From 34-65-8 sp964516135 (lineage in GTDB: Bacteria > Pseudomonadota > Alphaproteobacteria > Sphingomonadales > Sphingomonadaceae): a DNA stretch of 64,000 nucleotides. The stretch covers positions 1-64,000 of the forward strand of contig CAZEWN010000003.1 of NCBI GenBank assembly GCA_964516135.1. The letters are read 5' to 3'. Positions 44,340 to 52,517 of the stretch are shown here, piece after piece. Position 1 is the stretch's first letter, and each line of letters begins with the position of its first letter. The notes under the pieces are model-generated. The model was not told where the DNA came from, made no database searches, and was given only the letters and a program-made list of their open reading frames with translations. Made by a program: the position numbers and the translations under genes.

Positions 44340-45983
44340 TCACATATTCGGATAGTTCGGCCCGCCGCCACCCTCGGGCGTGACCCATTCGATGTTCTGG
44401 TTCGGGTCCTTGATGTCGCAGGTCTTGCAGTGGACGCAGTTCTGCGAGTTGATCTGGAACTTCATCGAGCCATCGTCGAGTTCCAGCCATTCGTACACGC
44501 CCGCCGGACAATACTTGGTAGAAGGCCCGCCGAACACCTTGTATTCGCTTTCATATTGCAGCTCCCGATCCTTGACGATCAGGTGGCAGGGCTGATCCTC
44601 GGCGTGATTGGTGAAGCTGAACGCCACGGACGTGAGACGGTCAAAGCTGATCTTCCCGTCGGGCTTGGGGTAGGCGATCGGCTGATAGAGGTCGGCGCGT
44701 TGCAGTTCCTCATAATCCCGGTGGTGCTTCATCGACAGCGGCAGGCCGATCTTCAATTGCCGCATCCACATGTCGATGCCAGCGAGCACGGTGCCGATGT
44801 CGCCGCCGAACTTAGCCACCAGCGGCTGCGCATTCTGCACCTTCTTCAGCTCGGTTGCGATCCAGCTGTCCCGCACCGCAGCGTCGTAATCGACCAGCTC
44901 GCCCTTCTCCTTGCCCGCGGCGATCGCGGCGGCGGCGGCCTCGGCGGCTAGCATCCCGCTCTTCATGGCGGTGTGGCTGCCCTTGATCCGGGGCACGTTG
45001 ACGAAGCCCGCCGCGCAGCCGATCAGCGCGCCGCCGGGGAAGGCGAGCTTGGGCACCGACTGCCACCCGCCCTCGTTGATCGCGCGCGCGCCGTAAGCGA
45101 CCCGCGTGCCGCCTTCGAGATACTCGCGGATCGCCGGGTGCTGTTTCCAGCGCTGGAATTCCTGGAACGGCGAGACCCACGGGTTCTTGTAGTCGAGCGC
45201 GGTCACGAACCCGATCGCCACCTGTCCATTCGCCTGGTGGTAGAGGAACCCGCCGCCCCAGGTGTCGCTCTCGCTGAGCGGCCAGCCCTGGGTGTGGATC
45301 ACCCGGCCCGGAACGTGCTTGGCGGGATCGATGTCCCACAGCTCCTTGACGCCAAGGCCGTAGACCTGTGGCTGGCAATCGCCTTCGAGGTCAAACCGCG
45401 CCTTCATCCGCTTGGTCAGGTTGCCGCGTGCGCCCTCGGCGAAGAAAGTATACTTGGCGTGGATCTCCATGCCGGGCTGATAATCGCCCTTGTGGCTGCC
45501 ATCAGCTGCGACGCCCATATCCTGCGTTATCACGCCCGTCACTGCGCCGCTCTCGTCGATGATGACCTCGGCGGCCGGGAAGCCGGGGAAGACCATGACG
45601 CCCAACGCCTCGGCCTGCTCCGCCAGCCAGCGGGTCATGTTGCCGAGCGAGCCGGTATAGCATCCGTCGTTGGACATGAACGGCGGCATCGCGAGGTGCG
45701 GAATGTCGAGCTTGCCCTTCTCCGACATCACCCAGTGCCAGTTGTCGGTAACGCGAACCTTGGCCATCGGGCAGGTCTCGCGCCAGTCGGGCAGCAGTTC
45801 GTCCAAGGCCTTGGGGTCGACCACCGCGCCCGAGAGGATATGCGCGCCGATCTCCGAGCCTTTTTCGAGCACGATCACTTCCAGCTCGGAATTGAGCTGC
45901 TTCAGCCGGATCGCCGCCGCCAGGCCCGCGGGGCCACCGCCGACGATTACCACGTCGCAGGGCATCGATTCGCGTTCGCTCAT
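44340..45983 (-). CDS. Electron transfer flavoprotein-ubiquinone oxidoreductase
   Basis: ETF-QO takes electrons from ETF, fed by fatty-acid and amino-acid dehydrogenases, into the ubiquinone pool at the inner membrane. The 547-residue protein has the FAD-binding motif VVIVGGGPAGLAAA near residue 12, the ubiquinone/FAD fold, and the C-terminal 4Fe-4S ligands in KYCPAGVYEW and CVHCKTCDIKDP. Length and motifs are those of the family. The ETF subunits are not in the window. It is divergent from the UDG-like gene. Confidence 0.96.
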   Translation of the reverse strand: MSERESMPCDVVIVGGGPAGLAAAIRLKQLNSELEVIVLEKGSEIGAHILSGAVVDPKALDELLPDWRETCPMAKVRVTDNWHWVMSEKGKLDIPHLAMPPFMSNDGCYTGSLGNMTRWLAEQAEALGVMVFPGFPAAEVIIDESGAVTGVITQDMGVAADGSHKGDYQPGMEIHAKYTFFAEGARGNLTKRMKARFDLEGDCQPQVYGLGVKELWDIDPAKHVPGRVIHTQGWPLSESDTWGGGFLYHQANGQVAIGFVTALDYKNPWVSPFQEFQRWKQHPAIREYLEGGTRVAYGARAINEGGWQSVPKLAFPGGALIGCAAGFVNVPRIKGSHTAMKSGMLAAEAAAAAIAAGKEKGELVDYDAAVRDSWIATELKKVQNAQPLVAKFGGDIGTVLAGIDMWMRQLKIGLPLSMKHHRDYEELQRADLYQPIAYPKPDGKISFDRLTSVAFSFTNHAEDQPCHLIVKDRELQYESEYKVFGGPSTKYCPAGVYEWLELDDGSMKFQINSQNCVHCKTCDIKDPNQNIEWVTPEGGGGPNYPNM

Positions 45984-46069
45984 GATCTCGTCGGTCCTGT
46001 CTTGCTCGGTGAGGAAGTTGCTCCAATGCCTTGATTGCTGCGCCGGGGCAGGTCAAGACCCGGGGCAAC

Positions 46070-46819
46070 GTGACCGACGCCCGCGAACCCCTGCCCCAGG
46101 CCGAAGATTTCGCAGCCGCGCTCGACTGGTGGCGCGAGGCGGGTGTTGATAGCGATTTCGCCGACGCCGCGACTAACTGGCTGGCGCCCCCCGTCGCGCC
46201 CACCGAGCAGGCCGCCGCTCCAGTCCCGAAACGACAAATCGCCGAACCGGCGGAGCCTGCTGGCGAGCTGCCATTCGGCGGAGACGCGCAACTCTGGCCG
46301 GCCAGTCTCGATGCCTTCCGCGAACTATGGCTGACCGCACCGGCGCTCGAGGATGGCGGCATCGGCCCACGGGTCGCGCCGCGTGGTCGCTTGGGGGCCG
46401 ATCTCATGGTTTTGGTCGCCATGCCGGAGGAGGACGACACCGAAACGCTGCTATCCGGTGCGGGTGGACGGCTGATAACCGGGTTCCTGCGCGCAGCGGG
46501 GATTGACGCGGAGAACGTGTATTACGCTTCGGTCCTGCCACGCTGCACGGCAATGCCAGACCTTGCCCGTGACGGGCTCGGGCAGGTGCTGCGGCACCAT
46601 GCCGCGCTGGTCGGGCCGGGGCGGATCCTCGCGCTTGGGCGCAACATCCTGCCGCTCCTCTCGCACGAGCCGGCGCAAGCACCTGCAATTTTACCGCAAT
46701 TTAACCATGAAGGTCGCAGCGTGCCGCTATTGGAAGCGAGGGGACCTGCCGAACTGCTACGCTCGGCCCGCGCCCGGGCTGATTTGTGGCGACGATGGCT
46801 CGAATGGACAGATGCCTGA
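46070..46819 (+). CDS. Uracil-DNA glycosylase-fold protein with degenerate motifs
   Basis: The 249-residue protein (GTG 46070) resembles family 4/5 uracil-DNA glycosylases in AGGRLITGFLRAAGIDAENVYYASVLPRC and the ILALGRNILPLL strand. The catalytic opening, normally GEAPGxxED, is replaced by VAMPEEDDTETLLSGAG, and the HPS-type motif near the C-terminus reads NHEGRSVPLL. The Fe-S cysteine pattern of family 4 is also missing. It may bind DNA without excising uracil, or not act on DNA at all. An N-terminal 90 residues are poorly conserved. The gene overlaps the lytic transglycosylase by 8 nt. Confidence 0.72.
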   Translation: MTDAREPLPQAEDFAAALDWWREAGVDSDFADAATNWLAPPVAPTEQAAAPVPKRQIAEPAEPAGELPFGGDAQLWPASLDAFRELWLTAPALEDGGIGPRVAPRGRLGADLMVLVAMPEEDDTETLLSGAGGRLITGFLRAAGIDAENVYYASVLPRCTAMPDLARDGLGQVLRHHAALVGPGRILALGRNILPLLSHEPAQAPAILPQFNHEGRSVPLLEARGPAELLRSARARADLWRRWLEWTDA

Positions 46820-48581
46820 CGTGACGATCACCAAGCTGTTGAAATTGAGCGCACTTGCCGTCGCTGCGGCAGGCATGTCCACTCCCGCGCTGGCGAACAG
46901 CACCGCCGCCGAATATTTCCGCGCCCGGGTGCACACGAGCCAGGTGCCCGAACTGCTGAGTCGGCCCGACCGGGAATATTACTCCGAGTTGTTCCGGGCC
47001 ATTGCGCGCGAGGACTGGACTCGCGTGAATGCGATGTTCTCAGAGCGGGCAAGCGGTCCGTTGCATCAGGTCGCACGCGCCGAATACTATCTTCATGCCA
47101 ACAGCCCGCGCGTCGAACTGCCGCCGATCCAGGCGTGGCTGGCGGACGGGTCGAGCCTGCCGCAAGCGGAACGCATGGCCGGGCTGGGGATGAAGCGAGG
47201 GCTGATGTCCGCGCCTTATCTCCCCAGGGAACAGGCATTCGTCCAGCAAGGCTACGCCACCAAGCGCATCCTTCCGCGGGGCGTGACCGACGGGACCATG
47301 CCAGCCGGCATCAGCACGGCCATTCTCGACCACATCAAGAAAGACGATCCCGACGGCGCCCGCCTGTTGCTGGATGGAATTGACGCAAGCCTGAGTTCCG
47401 AAGCCCGCGCCGAGTGGCGCCAGCGGGTTGCATGGAGCTATTACATCGAAAACAACGATCCCGCGGCGCTGGCCATGGCACGCACCGTGCGCGATGGATC
47501 GGGCGCCTGGGTCGCGGAAGGCGAATGGACCGTGGGTCTGGCCGCCTGGCGCATGGGCGATTGCGAAACCGCCGCCGATGCTTTCCAGCGCACCGCCGGA
47601 CGATCCACCAATAGCGAGCTGACCGCTGCCGGGCATTACTGGGCCAGCCGCGCGCTGATCCGTTGCCGCGCTCCGGAAAAGGCGGCCGAGCAGCTGCGCG
47701 GCGCGGCGCGCCATGACGAAACGCTGTACGGGATGCTTGCGCGCGAGCAGCTAGGACAGGTTCTGCCCCGCACGCATGCGGCCGCCGACTTCACGCAGCA
47801 GGATTGGCAGGCGGTTCGCGACGTCGAGAACGTGCGCATCGCGGTCGCGCTGGCTGAAATCGGCGAGCATCGGTTGGCCGACGAGGTTCTGCGACACCAG
47901 GCGCGCATTGGCGATGCGTCGCAATTCGATGAATTGTCACGGCTGGCACGCGATCTGGGCCTGCCGGCGACCCAGTTGTGGATGGCCCACAATGCTCCGC
48001 GCGGCGCCCGCGCCGAACCGGCGCTGCGCTATCCGGCGCCACGTTGGCAGCCAGTCAACGGTTGGCAAGTCGATCCCGCGCTGGCCTACGCGCATACGTT
48101 GCAGGAATCGGTCTTCCGGGCCGACGCGGTTAGTCCGGCCGGCGCGCGGGGGCTGATGCAGATCATGCCCGCCGCCGCGCGCGACCATGCGGGCAAGCTG
48201 GGCGTCACGGGCAGCCCAACCGATCTTTCCCGTCCGGACGTCAATCTCGCTTTCGGACAAGCGCATCTCAACATGCTGCGGACAAGCCCGGCCACGCAAG
48301 GCCTGCTGCCCAAGATCATGGCCGCCTACAACGCCGGGCTGAGCCCGGTGGGCCGCTGGAATTCCGAAGTCCGCGATCAGGGCGACGCGCTGCTTTACAT
48401 GGAGAGCATCCCTTACTGGGAAACGCGCGGCTATGTCGCGATCGTCATGCGCAATTACTGGATGTACGAACGGCAGGCAGGTGGTCCATCGGACAGCCGC
48501 AAGGCGCTCGCCCAAGGCCAGTGGCCGACTTTTCCAGGGTTGGCCGGGGGCAGCGGCGTTTACCTCTCCAGAGCCGAGTGA
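46812..48581 (+). CDS. Soluble lytic murein transglycosylase (SLT family)
   Basis: The enzyme cleaves peptidoglycan with formation of 1,6-anhydro-muramic acid ends. The 589-residue protein has a signal peptide (about residues 1-29, LSALAVAAAGMSTPALA), a long alpha-helical superhelix of TPR-like repeats (about 30-400), and the SLT catalytic domain with Glu432 in LQESVFRADAV and GLMQIMPAAA, and AYNAGLSPV later. ATG 46812 overlaps the previous gene by 8 nt, so the upstream in-frame region is a shadow. Confidence 0.94.
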   Translation: MPDVTITKLLKLSALAVAAAGMSTPALANSTAAEYFRARVHTSQVPELLSRPDREYYSELFRAIAREDWTRVNAMFSERASGPLHQVARAEYYLHANSPRVELPPIQAWLADGSSLPQAERMAGLGMKRGLMSAPYLPREQAFVQQGYATKRILPRGVTDGTMPAGISTAILDHIKKDDPDGARLLLDGIDASLSSEARAEWRQRVAWSYYIENNDPAALAMARTVRDGSGAWVAEGEWTVGLAAWRMGDCETAADAFQRTAGRSTNSELTAAGHYWASRALIRCRAPEKAAEQLRGAARHDETLYGMLAREQLGQVLPRTHAAADFTQQDWQAVRDVENVRIAVALAEIGEHRLADEVLRHQARIGDASQFDELSRLARDLGLPATQLWMAHNAPRGARAEPALRYPAPRWQPVNGWQVDPALAYAHTLQESVFRADAVSPAGARGLMQIMPAAARDHAGKLGVTGSPTDLSRPDVNLAFGQAHLNMLRTSPATQGLLPKIMAAYNAGLSPVGRWNSEVRDQGDALLYMESIPYWETRGYVAIVMRNYWMYERQAGGPSDSRKALAQGQWPTFPGLAGGSGVYLSRAE

Positions 48582-48593
48582 TAACGGCGCCCG

Positions 48594-49121
48594 ATGGCAA
48601 TCGACATCGGGCGTCCGTTCAGGCCGGTCAACATCGCGGTGCTGACCGTGTCGGATACCCGTACATCGGCGGACGATACCTCGGGCGATATCCTGGCGGA
48701 GCGCGTACGGTCGGCGGGGCATCACCTGGCTGCCCGCGCCATCGAGCGTGACGACGCCGATGCGATTGTCACCCGGCTGAACAACTGGATCGACGATCCG
48801 GCGATTGACGCCATCGTCTCGACCGGGGGGACCGGTCTTACGGGGCGGGACGTCACCCCTGAGGCGATCGACCGGGTCAAGGAACGCGACATCCCCGGGT
48901 TTGGCGAGCTGTTCCGCATGATCAGCTATCGTTCGATCGGGACCAGCACGGTCCAGAGCCGGGCCTGCGCCGCGCTGGCGCGCGGAACCTATTTGTTTGC
49001 CCTGCCAGGCTCCAACGGCGCGGTGCGTGATGCGTGGGACGGTATCCTGGCGGAGCAGCTCGACAGCCGTAACCGACCTTGCAATTTTGTGGACCTGATG
49101 CCGAGGCTGCGCGAAAAGTAG
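48594..49121 (+). CDS. moaB: Molybdenum cofactor biosynthesis protein B
   Basis: MoaB/MogA-fold proteins bind molybdopterin and help adenylylate or insert metal in Moco synthesis. The 175-residue protein has the family motifs LTVSDTRTSADDTSG, VSTGGTGLTGRDVTPEA and FALPGSNGAVRDAWDG. It is 12 nt after the lytic transglycosylase stop. Other Moco genes are not in the window. Confidence 0.95.
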   Translation: MAIDIGRPFRPVNIAVLTVSDTRTSADDTSGDILAERVRSAGHHLAARAIERDDADAIVTRLNNWIDDPAIDAIVSTGGTGLTGRDVTPEAIDRVKERDIPGFGELFRMISYRSIGTSTVQSRACAALARGTYLFALPGSNGAVRDAWDGILAEQLDSRNRPCNFVDLMPRLREK

Positions 49122-49148
49122 CGCTTTCCTCGCCCTCTTGTTCCGTTT

Positions 49149-50258
49149 ATGTTCCGACGAATGGAACGACGTTTGGACCCCGAGATCCATGGGCGCGGAG
49201 CGCAGTCCGGCGCTGTGCCCACCCGGTTCGGCCTGGCCACACGCGAAGCGGACGGCGACTGGCGCGACTACATGGCGGCGCTTACCAGTATCGAGGGTGG
49301 GCCGCCAATCAAGCTTCGCACGACAGTGACCGAGGAACACCCCAAGACGATCCTCACCTTCAACCAATCGCCCGATATCGCTTTCGACCGTTCGATCAAC
49401 GCCTATCGCGGGTGCGAGCATGGCTGTGTCTATTGCTTCGCGCGGCCGACCCACGCCTATCACGACCTGTCCCCTGGCCTTGACTTCGAAACGAAGTTGT
49501 TTGCCAAACCCAATGCGGCCGAACTGCTGCGCGCAACATTCGCCAAGCCAAAATATCGACCACGACCGATCGCGATGGGCACCAACACCGATCCCTATCA
49601 GCCGATCGAGCGCCGTTATCGTATCACTCGCCAGGTACTCGAGGTGTGCCTGGAGACGCGCCATCCGGTGACGATCACGACCAAGTCCGACCGCGTGCTC
49701 GACGATCTGGACCTGTTGCGAGATCTGGCCGCGCGCAACCTGGTTGCGGTTTCGATCTCGGTCACGACGCTCGATCCAGTCCTCTCTGGCAAGCTCGAAC
49801 CGCGCGCAGCTTCGCCTATCAAAAGACTGAACGCAATTGGTAAACTGGTAGAAGCCGGGGTTCCAAACCACTGCTCCGTCGCGCCGGTGATTCCAGCATT
49901 GACCGACGAATTCATGGAGGCGATCGTTGCCCGCGTCGGCCAAATGGGGGTGCATTCCGCAGGCTGGATCCCGCTGCGGCTGCCTCACGAAGTCGCGCCA
50001 CTGTTTCGCGAGTGGCTATCGGTCCATTTCCCGGAACGCGGTGACAAGGTTATGGGCATCGTTCGTTCAATCCGCGACGGTCGCGACAACGATCCCGACT
50101 TTTTCACCCGGATGAAGCCGAGCGGCGTGTGGGCCGACCTGTTCCGGGCCCGCTTCCGCCTCGCATGCAAGCGGGCGGGTATTGGAAAGGCGCGGTTCTC
50201 GCTCGATTGCACCGCCTTCGTGCCGCCAGAAACGGGCGGCCAAATGCGCCTGTTTTGA
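49149..50258 (+). CDS. Radical SAM protein, PA0069 family
   Basis: The 369-residue protein carries the radical SAM motif CEHGCVYC, binding a 4Fe-4S cluster through three Cys, followed by FARPTHAYHDLSPGLDFETK. Family members have no settled function. Other blocks are AMGTNTDPYQPIERRY and ITTKSDRV. ATG 49149 is used; ATG 49161 (MERRLDPEI) is equally possible. Confidence 0.9.
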   Translation: MFRRMERRLDPEIHGRGAQSGAVPTRFGLATREADGDWRDYMAALTSIEGGPPIKLRTTVTEEHPKTILTFNQSPDIAFDRSINAYRGCEHGCVYCFARPTHAYHDLSPGLDFETKLFAKPNAAELLRATFAKPKYRPRPIAMGTNTDPYQPIERRYRITRQVLEVCLETRHPVTITTKSDRVLDDLDLLRDLAARNLVAVSISVTTLDPVLSGKLEPRAASPIKRLNAIGKLVEAGVPNHCSVAPVIPALTDEFMEAIVARVGQMGVHSAGWIPLRLPHEVAPLFREWLSVHFPERGDKVMGIVRSIRDGRDNDPDFFTRMKPSGVWADLFRARFRLACKRAGIGKARFSLDCTAFVPPETGGQMRLF

Positions 50259-50314
50259 GCCCGACCGAAGCGCCCATTCATCCAATCTTAGCTGTATCGC
50301 GATAGGTTCCCCGG

Positions 50315-50812
50315 ATGCGTAATCCGCTCGCGTTTTTGGCCATTGCCGCGCTCGTCGGCTGCACGGACGATGTGCGCGGCAAGTCGCTCGCCGACTACGA
50401 CTTATCCGATTCCGCCGTCACCGTGCCCCTGATCGAGAACCTGGACGAGGCTGACCGCGCGCCATTTCGCCAGTTCCTGTTGCATCACATGGCAACCTCG
50501 AAAGGGTTCTGCGGCGAACCGCTGTTCGACGAGGACGGCGCAGCGCCAGTGACCATAGGCGACGCGATCCGGCTGACGCGGGTCCGCGAAGAACGCATGG
50601 CAATGCAAGGACGATCATTCGACATGGCCTCGCTGACGCCCCGGGCACGGCGGACGATCGAACTCGATCAGCTTCAACGTCGGCGCGGCGAACTCAACGA
50701 CCTGATCGCCAATGCGCGGATGGCCGGCGAAACCGCGACGATCGCCGACAATCAACGGCGCGTCGCACAGCTCACCCAGCAGATCGACCGGCTCACGGCG
50801 AAGCCGATCTAG
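50315..50812 (+). CDS. Predicted lipoprotein with C-terminal coiled coil, unknown function
   Basis: The 165-residue protein starts with a lipoprotein signal (LAIAALVGC, Cys16). Its second half, from RTIELDQLQRRRGELNDLIA to the end, is predicted coiled coil by the repeated hydrophobic heptads. A lone Cys66 (SKGFCGEP) is noted. No family recognised. It follows the radical SAM gene after a 56-nt gap and may be in the same transcript. Confidence 0.8.
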   Translation: MRNPLAFLAIAALVGCTDDVRGKSLADYDLSDSAVTVPLIENLDEADRAPFRQFLLHHMATSKGFCGEPLFDEDGAAPVTIGDAIRLTRVREERMAMQGRSFDMASLTPRARRTIELDQLQRRRGELNDLIANARMAGETATIADNQRRVAQLTQQIDRLTAKPI

Positions 50813-50836
50813 CTGCGGGCCGTCCGCCGGGGCGCC

Positions 50837-52447
50837 TCAAGCGTCCAGCCGGTAATTGCAAAACCGTTCGCGCAGATCCTTCTTGCTGATCTTCCCGGTT
50901 GCCGTGTGCGGGATGTCATCGACAAATTCCACCGCATCGGGCAGCCACCATTTTGCGACCTTGTCCCTGAGGTAGTCGATCACGTCGTCGCTTGCGAGTT
51001 CGGCACCTTCCTGTCGGACGCAGAACAGCACAGGGCGTTCATCCCATTTGGGATGCGGCATGCCAATGGCGGCCGCCTCGGCGATCTGCGGGTGCCCGAC
51101 CGCTGCGTTTTCCAGCTCGACCGAACTGATCCACTCCCCGCCCGACTTGATCACGTCCTTGGTCCTGTCGGTGAGCTGGAGCGTACCGTCGGGGTGCAGG
51201 ATGCCAACATCGCCAGTGTCGAACCAGCCATCAGCATCGATGGCATCCTCTTCCGCCTTGAAATAGCGCTTGATCACCCACGGGCCACGAATCTGCAGCG
51301 CTCCACTGGTCCGCCCGTCGCGGGGGAGTTCGGTGGCCATGTCATCGAGATCGACCGTGCGCAGTTGCACGCCAAAGATAGGGCGGCCCTGCATCGCGGT
51401 TTTGGCGACCCTTTCATCGAAGCTGAGCTGATCCCAATCCTGCGTCGGCCCTCCCACCGTGCCGATCGGGCTTGTTTCCGTCATGCCCCAGGCATGCTGC
51501 ACCCGCGTGCCGTTCTTCATCAGGCGCTCGATCATGAACCTGGGCGCGGCCGAACCCCCAATCGTCGCGGCGCGCAGCTTGGGCAGATCCTTGCCCGAGG
51601 CGTCGCAATACTGGAACGTCGCAAGCCAGACCGTGGGCACCCCCGCACTGTCGGTAACGCCTTCGCGCTCCATCAGCCCGCATAGCACCGCCGGCTCATT
51701 AACCGCGGAAAACACAAACTTGATCCCCGCCATCGCCCCCGCATAGGGCAGCCCCCAGCTTGCGGCATGAAACATCGGCACGACGGGAAGCATCACCGAC
51801 GAAGACGTGAAATTGAACGCGCTGGGCTGAAGACCCGCAAGGGCATGCAGCACGGTTGAGCGATGCTCGTACAGCACCCCCTTGGGATTGCCGGTGGTGC
51901 CGCTGGTATAGCACAGCATGCATGGGTCGCGCTCGCTTCCCTCGAGCCACCGGAAGTCACCGTCCTGCGCGCCAATCCATTCCTCGAACTGACTGCCTGC
52001 GCCGGACCCCGAACCGGGATTGTCGTAGCAAATATAATGTTCGATTGAGGTCCACTTTTCGCGCATGCGATCGACGATCGGCTGAAACATCGCATCGTAG
52101 AGCAACACGCGATCTTCCGCATGATTGGCGATGTATTCGAGCTGGTCGTCGAACAGGCGCGGGTTGATTGTGTGGAGCACCCCGCCCATCCCCGCAACGC
52201 CGTACCAGCTGACCAGATGCCGCGAATGATTCATCGCCAGGCTGGCGACCCGGTCCCCTGGCTTTATGCCCAGCGCAACCAGCGCCTGCGCCATTTTGAG
52301 TGCGTCGGACCGGATGCCGGCCCAGTTGGTGCGCGTTTCGGTGCCATCGGCCCAACGGGTCACGATCTCGCGCGTCCCTGCCTCGCGTGCCGCGTGATCA
52401 ATCACCGCGGTGACGCGCATGGTCCAGTCCTGCATCGCTCCAAGCAT
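50837..52447 (-). CDS. Long-chain fatty acid-CoA ligase type adenylating enzyme
   Basis: The 536-residue ANL enzyme activates a fatty acid (or similar carboxylate) with ATP and transfers it to CoA. Motifs: CYTSGTTGNPKGV (ATP binding), HAWGMTETSPIG, WFDTGDVG and the C-terminal Lys in TATGKISKKDL. Start ATG 52447 (MLGAMQDWTMR) has a strong GGAGAGG site 5 nt upstream; the ATG ten codons earlier lacks one. It is unlinked to the XrtA ligase in sequence detail. Stands alone between dnaE (same strand, 70-nt gap) and the lipoprotein. Confidence 0.92.
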   Translation of the reverse strand: MLGAMQDWTMRVTAVIDHAAREAGTREIVTRWADGTETRTNWAGIRSDALKMAQALVALGIKPGDRVASLAMNHSRHLVSWYGVAGMGGVLHTINPRLFDDQLEYIANHAEDRVLLYDAMFQPIVDRMREKWTSIEHYICYDNPGSGSGAGSQFEEWIGAQDGDFRWLEGSERDPCMLCYTSGTTGNPKGVLYEHRSTVLHALAGLQPSAFNFTSSSVMLPVVPMFHAASWGLPYAGAMAGIKFVFSAVNEPAVLCGLMEREGVTDSAGVPTVWLATFQYCDASGKDLPKLRAATIGGSAAPRFMIERLMKNGTRVQHAWGMTETSPIGTVGGPTQDWDQLSFDERVAKTAMQGRPIFGVQLRTVDLDDMATELPRDGRTSGALQIRGPWVIKRYFKAEEDAIDADGWFDTGDVGILHPDGTLQLTDRTKDVIKSGGEWISSVELENAAVGHPQIAEAAAIGMPHPKWDERPVLFCVRQEGAELASDDVIDYLRDKVAKWWLPDAVEFVDDIPHTATGKISKKDLRERFCNYRLDA

Positions 52448-52452
52448 CAAGG

Positions 52453-52459
52453 CCTCTCC
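52453..52459 (-). promoter_or_regulatory. Shine-Dalgarno site of the fatty acid-CoA ligase
   Basis: GGAGAGG on the minus strand, 5 nt before ATG 52447, decides the start against the ATG at 52477. Confidence 0.75.
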
Positions 52460-52517
52460 AACATATGTTTCAAGCATTCATGCAGGTGGCACGGCGACTT
52501 GGCAACGCTGCGAAATG

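Noticed and set aside
46503..46811. Upstream extension of the lytic transglycosylase frame
   Set aside because: It is a shadow of the UDG-fold gene; the signal peptide begins at ATG 46812.
47937..49988. 683-codon open frame on the minus strand
   Set aside because: Overlaps the lytic transglycosylase, moaB and the radical SAM gene, all with full motifs on the plus strand.
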